NCBI RefSeq assembly: GCF_028471945.1
Contig: NZ_CP110128.1
Span: 4,452,501 to 4,516,500, forward strand
DNA length: 64,000 nt
Reading direction: 5' to 3'
DNA from: Pseudomonas sp. WJP1
Lineage (GTDB): Bacteria > Pseudomonadota > Gammaproteobacteria > Pseudomonadales > Pseudomonadaceae
Shown here: positions 1 through 8,217 of the stretch, piece by piece
Layout: each line of letters opens with the position of its first letter
Position numbering within the stretch: position 1 is the stretch's first letter
Program-made: the position numbers and the translations under genes
Notes under the pieces: generated by a model
The model's database searches: none
The model's input: the letters and a program-made list of their open reading frames with translations, nothing else
Told to the model about the DNA's origin: nothing

Positions 1-1
1 G

Positions 2-175
2 ATCGCGGGCGTGCCGGATCGCCACGAACCGGACCTGCACAACGAGTTGAACTACCCCTACCTGTTCGAGCTGATCGATCAACTGGGCTACCGCGGCTGG
101 GTGGGTTGCGAGTACCGGCCGCGCGGCAACACGAGCGAGGGGTTGCGATGGTTGCGCGATTGGCAGGCGCGCTGA
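2..175 (+). CDS. Hydroxypyruvate isomerase / OtnI-like TIM-barrel protein, C-terminal end (partial)
   Basis: The open frame enters from outside the window and ends in TGA at 173-175. The visible 57 residues contain [20 protein letters not shown] and [10 protein letters not shown], which match the C-terminus of the hydroxypyruvate isomerase / 2-oxo-tetronate isomerase (Hyi/OtnI) family. These are cytoplasmic xylose-isomerase-like TIM barrels that interconvert hydroxypyruvate with tartronate semialdehyde or 2-oxo-tetronates. The Glu-Tyr-Arg-Pro segment is typical of the last strand of this family. Substrate and operon partners lie outside the window, so Hyi and OtnI cannot be separated here. 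Confidence 0.75.
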   Translation: MAGVPDRHEPDLHNELNYPYLFELIDQLGYRGWVGCEYRPRGNTSEGLRWLRDWQAR

Positions 176-299
176 ATCAATAGCGAGCAGCCCTATCAAT
201 CCTGGCACGACCTTTTTTCAATGCACCGGGATCTGCGAAAAACCGGCCCAGCATTTACAATCACACCTTTCATCGCAGATCAGAAAGGTTCTACAGGCT

Positions 300-1469
300 A
301 TGGCGCTCGACCCACCCACGATGTTGACCATTTCGACCGCCCTCGCAGCCGCCGCCGCGCTGTACCTGGCGATCGAATGGCGGAGCATTCGCGAGCCCTC
401 GCTGCTGTTCTGGAGCGCGGGTTTCGCAACCATCACCCTGGGGTCGACACTCGCCTTGCTGCGCGGGGCCGGCCTTCTGCTGGTCGGCATATGGTTCGCC
501 AATGGCCTGCTGGTGGTGGCCCACTGGTGTTTCCTGCTGGGTGTCGCGCGCTTCACGCAGACGCGGCTGTCGCGTGCCTGGTACCTGATCTTCGTCGCCT
601 GGGTGGCCTTGCTGTTGTTGCCGGACGAGCCGTCGTGGTCGAAGGTCATGCTGCTGGCCAATTCGCTACTGGTGGCCCTGGTGACGCTCAGGGCCAGTTT
701 CCTCCTGCGCCCCCATGGCAAGTCGTTGAGCGTGGGAGCGGTGCAACTGCGTTATGTACTGCTGGTCCATGGGCTGTTCTATCTGGCCAAGTCGATCACC
801 GCCATCGTTCCCGGCACGCTGATCGACCTTGCCGCGTTTCGTGGCGAGATCATTCAGATTTCCCTGGTCGAGGGCGCGATGGCGATCATGCTGATCGCCC
901 TATCCATGACCGGTACCGAACGCTACAGGCGCGAGAAACGCATCGCCCGGCTGGCCGCACGTGATCCGCTGACCTCTTTGTACAACCGCCGCGCCCTCGA
1001 AGTGCGGGCACCGCGCCTGCTCGATGACGTCTCCACCGCACGACCCGGCGCCCTGCTGCTGATCGATATCGACAACTTCAAACAGGTCAACGACCTGTAC
1101 GGCCATACCGCAGGCGACCGACTGCTGGTCACGCTGAGCGGGTTGATCCGTTCGGTCCTGCCTGAGGGCGCACTGGCGGCGCGGCTGGGCGGTGACGAAT
1201 TCGTGATCCTGCTGCGCAACGCATCGAATGAGCAAATCGTCGGGTTGGGCAACGCCCTGCGTGAGCAGTTTCACCACGCCGCCGCACAGACATTCGCCAC
1301 ACCTGCAGCGGTGACCCTGAGCATCGGCGCCAACCTGTTCGACCATCCGCCAGCGAGCCTGGCGGCATTGATCGAGCAAGGCGATGCGGCGCTCTACCAG
1401 TCCAAGCGTGGCGGACGCGACAGCATACGTTTGGTTGATCAGACCTTTGCCAGCAATGAACCGCTTTGA
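300..1469 (+). CDS. Membrane-anchored GGDEF diguanylate cyclase
   Basis: The protein has 389 residues. Roughly residues 8-205 form about six or seven hydrophobic segments with no recognised periplasmic sensor domain. A C-terminal GGDEF domain (about 215-380) makes cyclic di-GMP from two GTP. Visible motifs are DPLTSLYNRRAL at the domain start, DIDNFKQVNDLYGH (metal and substrate binding) and an intact GGDEF at about 297-301. The position of the inhibitory I-site (RxxD, five residues before GGDEF) reads PEGA, so product inhibition is probably absent. The start at 300 was chosen as the first ATG, and an ATG at 321 is possible. The gene stands alone and the sensed signal is unknown. Confidence 0.9.
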   Translation: MALDPPTMLTISTALAAAAALYLAIEWRSIREPSLLFWSAGFATITLGSTLALLRGAGLLLVGIWFANGLLVVAHWCFLLGVARFTQTRLSRAWYLIFVAWVALLLLPDEPSWSKVMLLANSLLVALVTLRASFLLRPHGKSLSVGAVQLRYVLLVHGLFYLAKSITAIVPGTLIDLAAFRGEIIQISLVEGAMAIMLIALSMTGTERYRREKRIARLAARDPLTSLYNRRALEVRAPRLLDDVSTARPGALLLIDIDNFKQVNDLYGHTAGDRLLVTLSGLIRSVLPEGALAARLGGDEFVILLRNASNEQIVGLGNALREQFHHAAAQTFATPAAVTLSIGANLFDHPPASLAALIEQGDAALYQSKRGGRDSIRLVDQTFASNEPL

Positions 1470-1478
1470 TTACCGGGT

Positions 1479-1883
1479 CTAATAATCAGGAAAATCGCTC
1501 AGATAGCATACTGGCGAGCTGGGTTCCGCGAACCGCTCCAACTCATCTTCCAGCCAATGAGCCAGGACAATTGCATTGTTCGCCTGCAGATCCCTGGCCG
1601 CAAAAACCAGGGTAAGCGTGCCCCTTTCGCCGAGCAGCAACAATTGCCACCAGCCCTGCGGTTTGGCCGCCAGCTCGCGCCGATAGGCAACGGTGAACTG
1701 CGCAAAGCTGATTTTTTTGCTGTTGAAGGCTTTGCGTAATTCCGTCGAGGGGGCGACATCGGGAAGCCATGCCGTCAATTGAAGACTGCCCTTTGGACAA
1801 TTGCGCGGCCACAGGCGGTCAACCAGCACACGGTTTCCGTCTCCGTCAGTCGCATCTGCATAGGCACTCTTGCACTGAATCAT
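1479..1883 (-). CDS. DUF488 family protein
   Basis: A 134-residue cytoplasmic protein of the DUF488/YeaO type. The family features seen are RVLVDRLWPRNCPKG near the N-terminus (about 18-32) and a basic central helix, with LVFAARDLQANNAIVLA towards the C-terminus. The biochemical role of the family is unknown. The start is supported by GAGGAG eight bases before the ATG at 1883. It converges on the diguanylate cyclase gene with a gap of only 9 bp and is divergent from the multicopper oxidase gene. Confidence 0.85.
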   Translation of the reverse strand: MIQCKSAYADATDGDGNRVLVDRLWPRNCPKGSLQLTAWLPDVAPSTELRKAFNSKKISFAQFTVAYRRELAAKPQGWWQLLLLGERGTLTLVFAARDLQANNAIVLAHWLEDELERFAEPSSPVCYLSDFPDY

Positions 1884-1966
1884 GGCGGTATGCTCCTCGC
1901 TGCGAGGTCGCTTTATGATGCCCCAGTCCAGGGAAGGCTCGTATCTTTAGGTTGGGTACGATTTAT

Positions 1967-1990
1967 TGTAGGAGCGAGCCTGCTCGCGAA
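1967..1990 (+). repeat. Single REP palindrome
   Basis: TGTAGGAGCGAGCCTGCTCG is a canonical Pseudomonas REP core (GAGC-CTGCTC imperfect palindrome). It lies in the 363 bp between DUF488 and the multicopper oxidase gene. Apart from this and the inverted repeat at 2108, I see nothing else in that interval. Confidence 0.8.
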
Positions 1991-2107
1991 AAACCTGAGC
2001 ATCTCTGACGGTCGAAGATCGCCGAATGACGGTAGAAAATCGCCTTTCATCGCTTCAGGGTGACGCTGGATCCAAAAAACTTGCGAGCGGCCGGACGTGT
2101 TCTAAAC

Positions 2108-2122
2108 TGCGAAAAGTTCGCA
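2108..2122. promoter_or_regulatory. Candidate operator upstream of the multicopper oxidase operon
   Basis: TGCGAAAAGTTCGCA is a perfect 6-bp inverted repeat (TGCGAA/TTCGCA) with a 3-bp spacer, about 125 bp before the multicopper oxidase start. The symmetry and position suit a dimeric repressor or activator. It does not match a copper-regulator box I know, so its role is inferred. Confidence 0.35.
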
Positions 2123-2246
2123 ATTACACTGTGCGCCACACCGGACGTGGCCGTGCGCATTGCCCGGTGTGTCTTCTGGTCACCTTCGGCAACGCATGGT
2201 CGGACCACGCAGGTCGTTCCTCGCCAAGCCAACGAAGGTCGCGATC

Positions 2247-3779
2247 ATGCCCAGAGCTCTCAGCGTCCGTTCCTTTGCACTCTGCGCGAGCGTGTTCGCT
2301 CTGGCATTGAGCGGTTGTGCGACCCAGCGCTCCACTGAACCTGCGTCCCCACCCCTGCGGCAGAATCCCGAATTCACCTACGATGCCAGCGGCGTGACCC
2401 ACGCCACGCTGACGGCGGCCGAGCAACAGGTCAATGTGGGCAACGAGCGTTATGTGTCCCTGGTATTCAACGGCGATTACGACTCGCCGCTGATTCGAAC
2501 GCGACCCGGCGGCACCATGGCGATCCGCCTGGATAACCGCATGGACGAAATCACCAACCTGCATTTCCATGGCATGCAGGTCTCGCCCTTGGACCAGGGC
2601 GACAATATTTTCCGCGTGACCCGCCCGCATCAAGTCGGTGAGTACAACGTCAAGCTGCCGCTCGCTCACAGCCCCGGCGCCTATTGGTATCACAGTCATT
2701 TCCATGGCGGTTCCCAGCGCCAGGTGTCGGCGGGCATTGCCGGGCCGATCCTGGTCGACGGCATGCTCGACCCGTTCCCCGAACTCAGGGGCATCAAGGA
2801 ACAGGTGCTGGTGCTGCGCAACTTCCAGAAAACCCTGACCGGTAAAGTCGCCAGCGAGATCATCACCAGCGCCCCGTCGATCCGCACGATCAACGGCCAG
2901 GAAGTCCCCACCATCGACATCAAGCCGGGCGAAACCCAGCTCTGGCACTTCATCAACATTGCCGCCAACCAGTACTTTCGCATCCGCCTCAACGGCCAGA
3001 CGATGCAGGTGCTGTCCCGAGACGGCAATACCGTGACCCGTCGGGTCGAGACCAAACAGGTGCTGATCGGGCCATCGGCGCGCTTCAGCGTGCTGGTTGT
3101 CGGGCCGCCAGCGGGCACCTACGAAGTTGAAGCGGGTTCGGGCAATACCGGGCCGGCAGGCGATGATTACCCTTCGGCCAAACTGGCAGTCCTGCGCTCC
3201 AGCGGTCAACAGGTGGCGACGAAGCAGATCACCAGCCCCTACCCGCCCGCCGAGGACTTCAGCAAGATCGCGGTGAACAAGACCCGCCAGTTCGCCTTCC
3301 AGGACTCGGACACCGACCCCAATGCATTCCTGATCAACGGCACGCGCTTCGAGCTGGACCGGGTCAATACCACGGTGAAACTCGGTGACGTCGAGGAATG
3401 GCGGCTGTTCAACCCGTCCCAGGAATTGCACCAGTTCCATATCCACCAGGTGGACTTCCAGGTCACCGAAATCAATGGCAAGGCGGTGCAGTTCAGTGGC
3501 TACCGGGACAACGTGTTCATTCCCGCCACGGGCTCGATCACCGTGCGCATCCCCTTCCGCGATCCGGTGATCCTCGGCAAGTTCGTCTATCACTGCCACA
3601 TCCTCGAACACGAGGACGGCGGCATGATGCAAGCGATCCAGGTGGTCAAGCCCGAGGACTACGAGCAGGCGGTCAAGCTCGAACCCCTGGGCGGCCTGTA
3701 CGGTGAAAACAACCAGTTGTGCTCCTACCTGCGCAACACCGGACAGGACCCGAAAGCGTCCAGCCCGCTTATCAAATAA
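2247..3779 (+). CDS. Lipoprotein multicopper oxidase
   Basis: A 510-residue three-cupredoxin-domain multicopper oxidase. The start at 2247 is preferred over upstream codons because GAAGGT precedes it and it begins a clean lipoprotein signal peptide ending in LSGC (Cys about 25), so the enzyme should be membrane anchored outside the cytoplasm. All four copper motifs are present: HFHG (His106/His108), HSHFH (His149/151/153), HQFHIH (His395/398/400) and HCHILEHEDGGM (His449, Cys450, His451, His455, Met460), giving a type 1 site with Met axial ligand plus a trinuclear centre. It oxidises a substrate while reducing oxygen to water. The substrate (metal, phenol or other) is not evident. It is followed after 12 bp by an outer-membrane barrel gene and then a SCO1 gene, which could help load its copper. 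Confidence 0.92.
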   Translation: MPRALSVRSFALCASVFALALSGCATQRSTEPASPPLRQNPEFTYDASGVTHATLTAAEQQVNVGNERYVSLVFNGDYDSPLIRTRPGGTMAIRLDNRMDEITNLHFHGMQVSPLDQGDNIFRVTRPHQVGEYNVKLPLAHSPGAYWYHSHFHGGSQRQVSAGIAGPILVDGMLDPFPELRGIKEQVLVLRNFQKTLTGKVASEIITSAPSIRTINGQEVPTIDIKPGETQLWHFINIAANQYFRIRLNGQTMQVLSRDGNTVTRRVETKQVLIGPSARFSVLVVGPPAGTYEVEAGSGNTGPAGDDYPSAKLAVLRSSGQQVATKQITSPYPPAEDFSKIAVNKTRQFAFQDSDTDPNAFLINGTRFELDRVNTTVKLGDVEEWRLFNPSQELHQFHIHQVDFQVTEINGKAVQFSGYRDNVFIPATGSITVRIPFRDPVILGKFVYHCHILEHEDGGMMQAIQVVKPEDYEQAVKLEPLGGLYGENNQLCSYLRNTGQDPKASSPLIK

Positions 3780-3791
3780 AGGGGGGGCGCC

Positions 3792-4928
3792 ATGAGCAAC
3801 TATCGCTTGGCTGTGTTGTTGCTGGGATCGGTGTGCGGCGTCGAGGCGACGCTGGCCGATGACGGGCAGTACCCCAACGTCGGCATGGATTACGACGCGA
3901 CCTTTCAATATGACCATGTGCATGCCGACTCGCCCCAGGGCGGCAATCGCAACAGCACGGACGCCTACCCGGACATCAACACCACGTTCTACTTTCGCTT
4001 CACCCACGACCAGCAGATCCAGCTGTCCACCGAGATCAATCCCATAGCCGGGCCCGAGCCCGGGCAAAAGCGTTTTTTCGAAGACGTGGGCCTGGTGATC
4101 AACGACCTCAACTACTACCAGAACAACGCCAACTCGGCGTTCTCGGTCGGCAAGTTCCACGTGCCGTTCGGACGTGCGCAGGATCAGGCGCCGGGCCTCT
4201 ACACCAATGATTACGTCAGCACCTACGACCTCGACGGCATGCTCGGCGGCACCGTGGCGTACCGTTTTTTCGACCAGAAACTGGGCATGATAGAGCCCAA
4301 CCTGAGCCTGTACACCGCGGACAATTCGTTCCTCGGCCGACCGTATCTGCGCCATGGCGAGAAGCTGCAGCGAAGCGACGGCGGCCCCTCGAATACCGGC
4401 AAGCTCGATTCCTGGGCGCTGATGGTGAACTGGATTGCGATCCCGGCGGTGCCTTATCTGGAAATGCAGGCCGGCTATATGTTCAACAAAAAGGCCGAGG
4501 ACCAGACGCAACCCGATCCGCCGGGGGAAGACGACGAAACCATCAAGATCGCCTCCGCCCGCTACATCTGGGCCTATGAACCGAGCACGGATCTTGAGCC
4601 GACGCTGGAGGGGCGTTACTTCGATATCGTGCCCTTCATCGAATTCGCCGATGTCGACAATGAAGATGGCATCAAGGGCAACGACACCCGCTACCTCACC
4701 ACATCGCTGACGTTCGATTTCGGTGACTGGTCCTTCGGCGCGACCCGCACCGACAAGCATCGCCAATCGACGGGGGGCGCCGATCGGCAGGATTATCTGA
4801 ACGAGCTGAGTCTGACCTACAACATCACCGGGCAGATCAAGCTCGGGCTGTCCGCCGGCACCCAGAAAGAGGATGGCCAGATGTCCGAACTCGTCGGCCT
4901 GGCGCTGACGTATTCCGGAGGGTATTGA
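3792..4928 (+). CDS. Outer-membrane beta-barrel protein, porin-like
   Basis: A 378-residue protein with a signal peptide cleaved near ALA or LAD (about residue 23). It has alternating hydrophobic/polar strands, many aromatic residues and a terminal LTYSGGY strand ending in an aromatic residue, as expected for an outer-membrane barrel inserted by BAM. It is rich in Asp/Glu (for example near 236-250), which might favour cations. A strong G-rich ribosome site (AAAGGGGGGGCG) precedes the ATG. Its position between a multicopper oxidase and SCO1 suggests a role in metal or substrate passage for the oxidase, but I do not recognise a characterised homologue. Confidence 0.8.
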   Translation: MSNYRLAVLLLGSVCGVEATLADDGQYPNVGMDYDATFQYDHVHADSPQGGNRNSTDAYPDINTTFYFRFTHDQQIQLSTEINPIAGPEPGQKRFFEDVGLVINDLNYYQNNANSAFSVGKFHVPFGRAQDQAPGLYTNDYVSTYDLDGMLGGTVAYRFFDQKLGMIEPNLSLYTADNSFLGRPYLRHGEKLQRSDGGPSNTGKLDSWALMVNWIAIPAVPYLEMQAGYMFNKKAEDQTQPDPPGEDDETIKIASARYIWAYEPSTDLEPTLEGRYFDIVPFIEFADVDNEDGIKGNDTRYLTTSLTFDFGDWSFGATRTDKHRQSTGGADRQDYLNELSLTYNITGQIKLGLSAGTQKEDGQMSELVGLALTYSGGY

Positions 4929-4931
4929 TCG

Positions 4932-5498
4932 ATGAGGTGGCTTTGTGCGGTTTTCGCCCTGCTGTTGATGGGCTTGGTAACCAGTACCGGCGCCGCCACC
5001 CGCAGCGACATCGGCGGGCCGTTCCAGCTGACCAATCAGAATGGCCAGCGGGTCAACGAGCGCAGCTTCGGTGAGCCGGTGCTGCTCTACTTCGGCTTCA
5101 TGACCTGCCCGGCCATCTGCCCCACCGACCTTGCGAAAATGGCCCGCATCAGCCGGCAGTTGCAACAACGGCAAGGCATCAAGGTGCGGCCGGTCTTCGT
5201 CACCATCGACCCGGAGCGTGACACCCCCGGCAAACTCAAGGCCTACGTGAAATACTTCGCCAGCGATTTCGTCGGCCTGACCGGCACGGCGCAAGAGATC
5301 GCCCGGATCACCGATGCCTATCACGTGTACTACAAGAAAGTGCCGTCGGGCGACAAACCGGACCAGTACATGATGGACCACTCGACCATCCTGTTTTTAC
5401 TCGACAGCCAGGGCCGCTACCTCAAGCACTTCGGGCGAGGGATGGATGAGCAGGACATAGAGCAACAGGTGGTCACTGCGCTGGCTGACGGGGCATGA
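4932..5498 (+). CDS. SCO1/SenC/PrrC family copper chaperone / thiol oxidoreductase
   Basis: A 188-residue thioredoxin-fold protein with an N-terminal signal or anchor (about 1-22). The SCO copper site is complete: CPAIC (Cys59 and Cys63) within YFGFMTCPAICPTDL, and a distal His150 in MDHSTILF. The VTIDPERDTP motif is also typical. SCO proteins deliver Cu(I) or reduce cysteines for cytochrome oxidase and other copper enzymes. Here there is no oxidase operon. The neighbour is a secreted multicopper oxidase, so copper delivery to that protein is the natural inference. The gene follows the barrel gene by 3 bp with GGAGGGT before the ATG. Confidence 0.92.
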   Translation: MRWLCAVFALLLMGLVTSTGAATRSDIGGPFQLTNQNGQRVNERSFGEPVLLYFGFMTCPAICPTDLAKMARISRQLQQRQGIKVRPVFVTIDPERDTPGKLKAYVKYFASDFVGLTGTAQEIARITDAYHVYYKKVPSGDKPDQYMMDHSTILFLLDSQGRYLKHFGRGMDEQDIEQQVVTALADGA

Positions 5499-5499
5499 C

Positions 5500-5835
5500 A
5501 TGAACGAAAAAAAATCGTCGATCAGCTTGAATGAAGATATCTGCGTGCATGTCTTTACCGCTTCGGCGGCCATGGTGGGCGTGTGCATTACGGTCATTGG
5601 AATTTTCCAGGTGGTGACCACGCTGAGAAGTGAAGACTCCCTGGGTGACGACTTTCTTGCGATGAACGCCATCCTGTATTTAATTACGACACTTCTGTCC
5701 TACTGGGCATTGCGCACCAGCAACGTGAACCGCAATCATTTTCTGGAAAAACTGGTCGACGTTCTTTTCCTTATCGCCTTGACCTGTACCACGGCCATTG
5801 CAGGGTTCATCACTTGGGCGATCACCGTGCATTAG
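5500..5835 (+). CDS. Small integral membrane protein, unknown
   Basis: A 111-residue protein with three predicted transmembrane helices (about 22-42, 58-75 and 87-108) and a charged N-terminus (MNEKKSSISLNED). It starts 1 bp after the SCO1 stop, so it is very likely the last gene of the multicopper oxidase operon. Its stop overlaps the convergent GNAT gene by 14 bp. I recognise no family; an accessory role in the copper-oxidase system is inferred only from position. Confidence 0.75.
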   Translation: MNEKKSSISLNEDICVHVFTASAAMVGVCITVIGIFQVVTTLRSEDSLGDDFLAMNAILYLITTLLSYWALRTSNVNRNHFLEKLVDVLFLIALTCTTAIAGFITWAITVH

Positions 5836-6343
5836 GGTCTGGATTGAGCACACGGACGAATCGGCATTCGGCTTCCGACGCTTCATTGCTGGAGGGTTGT
5901 TCAAGCACGAATCCGCACCGGGTCAGTACTTTTCGCGAGCCGGCATTGTCCTTGAATACATAAGCCACCAGTTGCGTGAGTTGCCAACGCGCCTGTGCCT
6001 CCTCGATCAGATGTTTGAGTGCCTGCGTCGCCAGTCCCTGGCCGCAAGCGTCACGACCGATTCGATAGCCCACCTCTGCAGATCTCGTCGATGGGTCTAT
6101 GCCTTTCAAGTTTGCCCGCCCTACGATCCGTTCACTGCTGTCTTCAATAACGAACGGGTGCCAGGTGCCGATGGCATAACCGGATAAATAGACTTCGATA
6201 TGTTCGGCGACACCTTGCAATGAGTAAAAAGAAGGGTCGCGCGCATCGATATGCGATTCGAACCATTCGCGGTTGCGGGTTTCGAATGCCAGCAAGGCTT
6301 GAGCGTCTGTACTTTTCAGCTCGCGAATTCTAAATGGCTTCAT
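5822..6343 (-). CDS. GNAT family N-acetyltransferase (RimJ/RimL-like)
   Basis: A 173-residue acetyl-CoA-dependent acetyltransferase of the Acetyltransf_3 type. The pattern IRELKSTDAQALLAF at the start, VGYRIGRDACGQGLATQALK (R/Q-x-x-G-x-A acetyl-CoA loop) around 90-110, and AYVFKDNAGSRKVLTRCGF (N-x-x-S-x-x-V-x-x-x-C-G-F) around 125-145 are characteristic of RimJ/RimL relatives. The acceptor could be a protein N-terminus or a small amine. AGGAG lies upstream of the ATG at 6343. It is probably cotranscribed with the Nudix gene 19 bp away. Confidence 0.88.
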   Translation of the reverse strand: MKPFRIRELKSTDAQALLAFETRNREWFESHIDARDPSFYSLQGVAEHIEVYLSGYAIGTWHPFVIEDSSERIVGRANLKGIDPSTRSAEVGYRIGRDACGQGLATQALKHLIEEAQARWQLTQLVAYVFKDNAGSRKVLTRCGFVLEQPSSNEASEAECRFVRVLNPDPNAR

Positions 6344-6362
6344 GCATCAACTCTCCTGTACT

Positions 6363-6773
6363 TCAGGCCGAAAGCGTGACCGTCAGGTACCGTAATGCCC
6401 GGCGGAAGACCGGATGACAATCAGCAAACGGCAATTCATCAAGCGGTGCCCAGAAGAAGCTGAAGACGTGGCCATGGTCATCGCGCGTCTGGTGGGTCCA
6501 TTGCTCCGGCAGCGACGCCGGTGTGTGGCACAGTTGAAATGACCATACCTGCTCGAGGTGTTCGGCGTTCCAGCAACCCAGGTCAATGACAACCGTGGCG
6601 TCGTCAATGCCGGACTCCTCGCTCAATTCCCGAAGAGCGGCCTCGGCGGGTGTTTCACCTGACTCGATGGTGCCTTTGACCAGTTGCACGCCTGCGAGGG
6701 GATGGCGGAACAGAAGGATGCGGGGCCCGGCAATGCTGGAGAGGATGACGGGGCAAGCCTTGTTGGGGGACAT
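6363..6773 (-). CDS. Nudix hydrolase
   Basis: A 136-residue Nudix-fold pyrophosphohydrolase. The Nudix box is GTIESGETPAEAALRELSEE followed by SGI, with all catalytic Glu residues present. I place the start at the ATG at 6773 (MSPNKACPVIL), which has AAGGAC in front of it. The frame stays open upstream to 6899, but that extension is the translation of the REP pair at 6828-6914 and is unlikely to be coding. The nucleotide substrate cannot be deduced. It precedes the GNAT gene and is likely in the same transcript. Confidence 0.87.
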   Translation of the reverse strand: MSPNKACPVILSSIAGPRILLFRHPLAGVQLVKGTIESGETPAEAALRELSEESGIDDATVVIDLGCWNAEHLEQVWSFQLCHTPASLPEQWTHQTRDDHGHVFSFFWAPLDELPFADCHPVFRRALRYLTVTLSA

Positions 6774-6827
6774 GGCGACGTCCTTATCGACAATGAAGCC
6801 AGCATCATACGGCGTTTGACATGCATT

Positions 6828-6914
6828 TGTAGGAGCCAGGCTTGCCGGCGAAGGCGGCCTTGAATGCTGCGTCGGTCTTTCGGGCGCCTTCGCCGGCAAG
6901 CCGGGCTCCTACAG
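6828..6914. repeat. Inverted REP pair (BIME)
   Basis: TGTAGGAGCCAGGCTTGCCG and its reverse-oriented partner ending CCGGGCTCCTACA form a long imperfect hairpin around a short spacer. It is a typical Pseudomonas REP doublet upstream of the Nudix gene. Confidence 0.85.
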
Positions 6915-7052
6915 AAGTTCACATCAATTTTTTTGCCCCCTCACACCCTGAGCCTGTCCGTCAACTTCTGACGACCTCCTTCGGAGCCTCTAGCAACGTT
7001 GATCCATGCCGCGTCAAAGTCTGTGGGAGATGTTGTGTGGGAGATTGTTATC

Positions 7053-7791
7053 TGAGTACATATCCATTGCTGCGGTAACGACCACTTATGGTTTCGCCCT
7101 TACGGCGACTCACTTTTCCAAACGCCGAAAAGTAAGCAAAAGGCTTTGCCCCACCACTTGGTGCCTCGCTTAGGCTCGGCATGCCCTCACTCCGGCATTG
7201 CTCCGTGGGTCGCCGCGATGGGCCATCCATGGCCCAGCGCGGCTAAACCGGCGTCCTGCCGGTTTCCCCACTGCGCAATGCCTGCGTTCGGCCAGCATGG
7301 TTAACGGGGCACCCAAATCCAAAGCAAAGCGAGGCGGCCTGACAGCCGACCTGACTTTTGCAGATACCCCAATCCCCTGTAGGAGCCAGGCTTGCCGGCG
7401 AAGAACGATAACGCGGTACAACAGACACACCGCAGCGCCTGGTTCGCCGGCAAGCCTGGCTCCTACAAGGGAATTGCGTACGGCTCCCGATCAGGTCGGC
7501 TGTCAGGCCGCCTCGCTTTGCTTTGGCTTTTGATTTTCTTGCCCCCTCGAGAGGCCGAGTGGAGGTTCTGCGCAGTGGGTAAACCGGCATGGATGCCGGT
7601 TTAGCCGCGCTGGGCCATGGATGGCCCATCGCGGCGACCCACGGAGCAGGACCGGAGCGAGGGTACCCCGAGCCCCAGCGAGGGGCCGAACGCCAGGGGC
7701 AAGAGCCCTTGGTTACTTGGGGCTCTTCCAAGTGACTCGCCGTAAGGGCGAAACCATAGGTGGCCGTTACCGCAGGAATGGATATGTACAC
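7053..7791. repeat. Composite inverted repeat R1 (~740 bp), IS-free
   Basis: First of four copies of a long element. It begins GAGTACATATCCATTGCTGC and ends with the inverse (GCAGGAATGGATATGTAC). The left arm (type A, with CACTTTTCCAAACGCC) and right arm (type B, inverted, with the GGGCTCTTCCAAGTGACTC version) share a core around GGCCATCCATGGCCCAGCGC. The centre (7379-7467) is an inverted REP pair. Both arms carry CGCCCTTA / TAAGGGCG where the IS-bearing copies carry CGCTCTTA. The open frames across it look like by-products of the repeat. Upstream flank 6998-7015 is also shared with R2. No gene is seen between 6774 and 7959. Confidence 0.85.
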
Positions 7792-7959
7792 CTGAAAGAC
7801 AATCATCGGCCATCTAAAGCAGGACCCACCAAGAGTGGACACCGGATTCAGTGCAGGCTAAAAAGTAACGTCACCGGTACTGCATTCGGAGCATTACCCG
7901 ACTTTCCAGAGCGCCCGGCACGCCCCCCTGATAACCCGGCAAAAAAAGGAGTTTGCAAC

Positions 7960-8178
7960 GTGACTGAAGAGACACAAACAAAAGGACCCGCCTCGTACTT
8001 CCCCTCTATCGAAAAAAAGTACGGACACCCGGTCACCCACTGGCTTGACCTGCTCAAGACCGTCAACACCAAGAAGCACATGGAAATGGTGGCCTGGCTC
8101 AAGACCGAGCACGGCTTGGGTCATGGCCACGCCAATGCTCTGGTCGCCCATTACCTGGCCAGCGCGAAAAACCAGTGA
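7960..8178 (+). CDS. DUF4287 small protein
   Basis: A 72-residue protein starting at GTG 7960 behind a strong AAAAAAAGGAG site. The sequence SYFPSIEKKYGHPVTHWLDL and LKTEHGLGHGHANALVAHYL match the DUF4287 family, a short helical domain of unknown function that also occurs fused to DUF5655. It is likely cytoplasmic. The longer in-frame opening upstream runs back through repeat R1 and is rejected as N-terminus. The gene has a bidirectional hairpin terminator directly after it. Confidence 0.85.
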   Translation: MTEETQTKGPASYFPSIEKKYGHPVTHWLDLLKTVNTKKHMEMVAWLKTEHGLGHGHANALVAHYLASAKNQ

Positions 8179-8186
8179 CAGCGCCT

Positions 8187-8215
8187 GGCGCCCTTTCAGC
8201 AGGTTGAAGGGCGCC
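8187..8215. terminator. Bidirectional hairpin between convergent genes
   Basis: GGCGCCCTT at 8187 pairs with AAGGGCGCC ending at 8215 around a ~9-base loop. It lies exactly between the DUF4287 stop and the convergent gene's stop. There is no long T-run, so termination strength is uncertain. Confidence 0.55.
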
Positions 8216-8217
8216 CC

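Noticed and set aside
2124..5381. Very long open frame of 1085 codons on the minus strand
   Set aside because: It is antisense to the multicopper oxidase, barrel and SCO1 genes, which have complete motifs. GC-rich third positions keep the opposite frame open. No recognisable domain.
6774..6899. 42-residue N-terminal extension of the Nudix gene
   Set aside because: It is translated REP DNA; the ATG at 6773 has a ribosome site and the usual domain start.
7198..7842. Several overlapping open frames (up to 199 codons) across R1, and equivalents in R2, R3, R4
   Set aside because: They recur in inverted repeat arms on both strands with similar shadow peptides, lack ribosome sites and domains, and are explained by repeat DNA.
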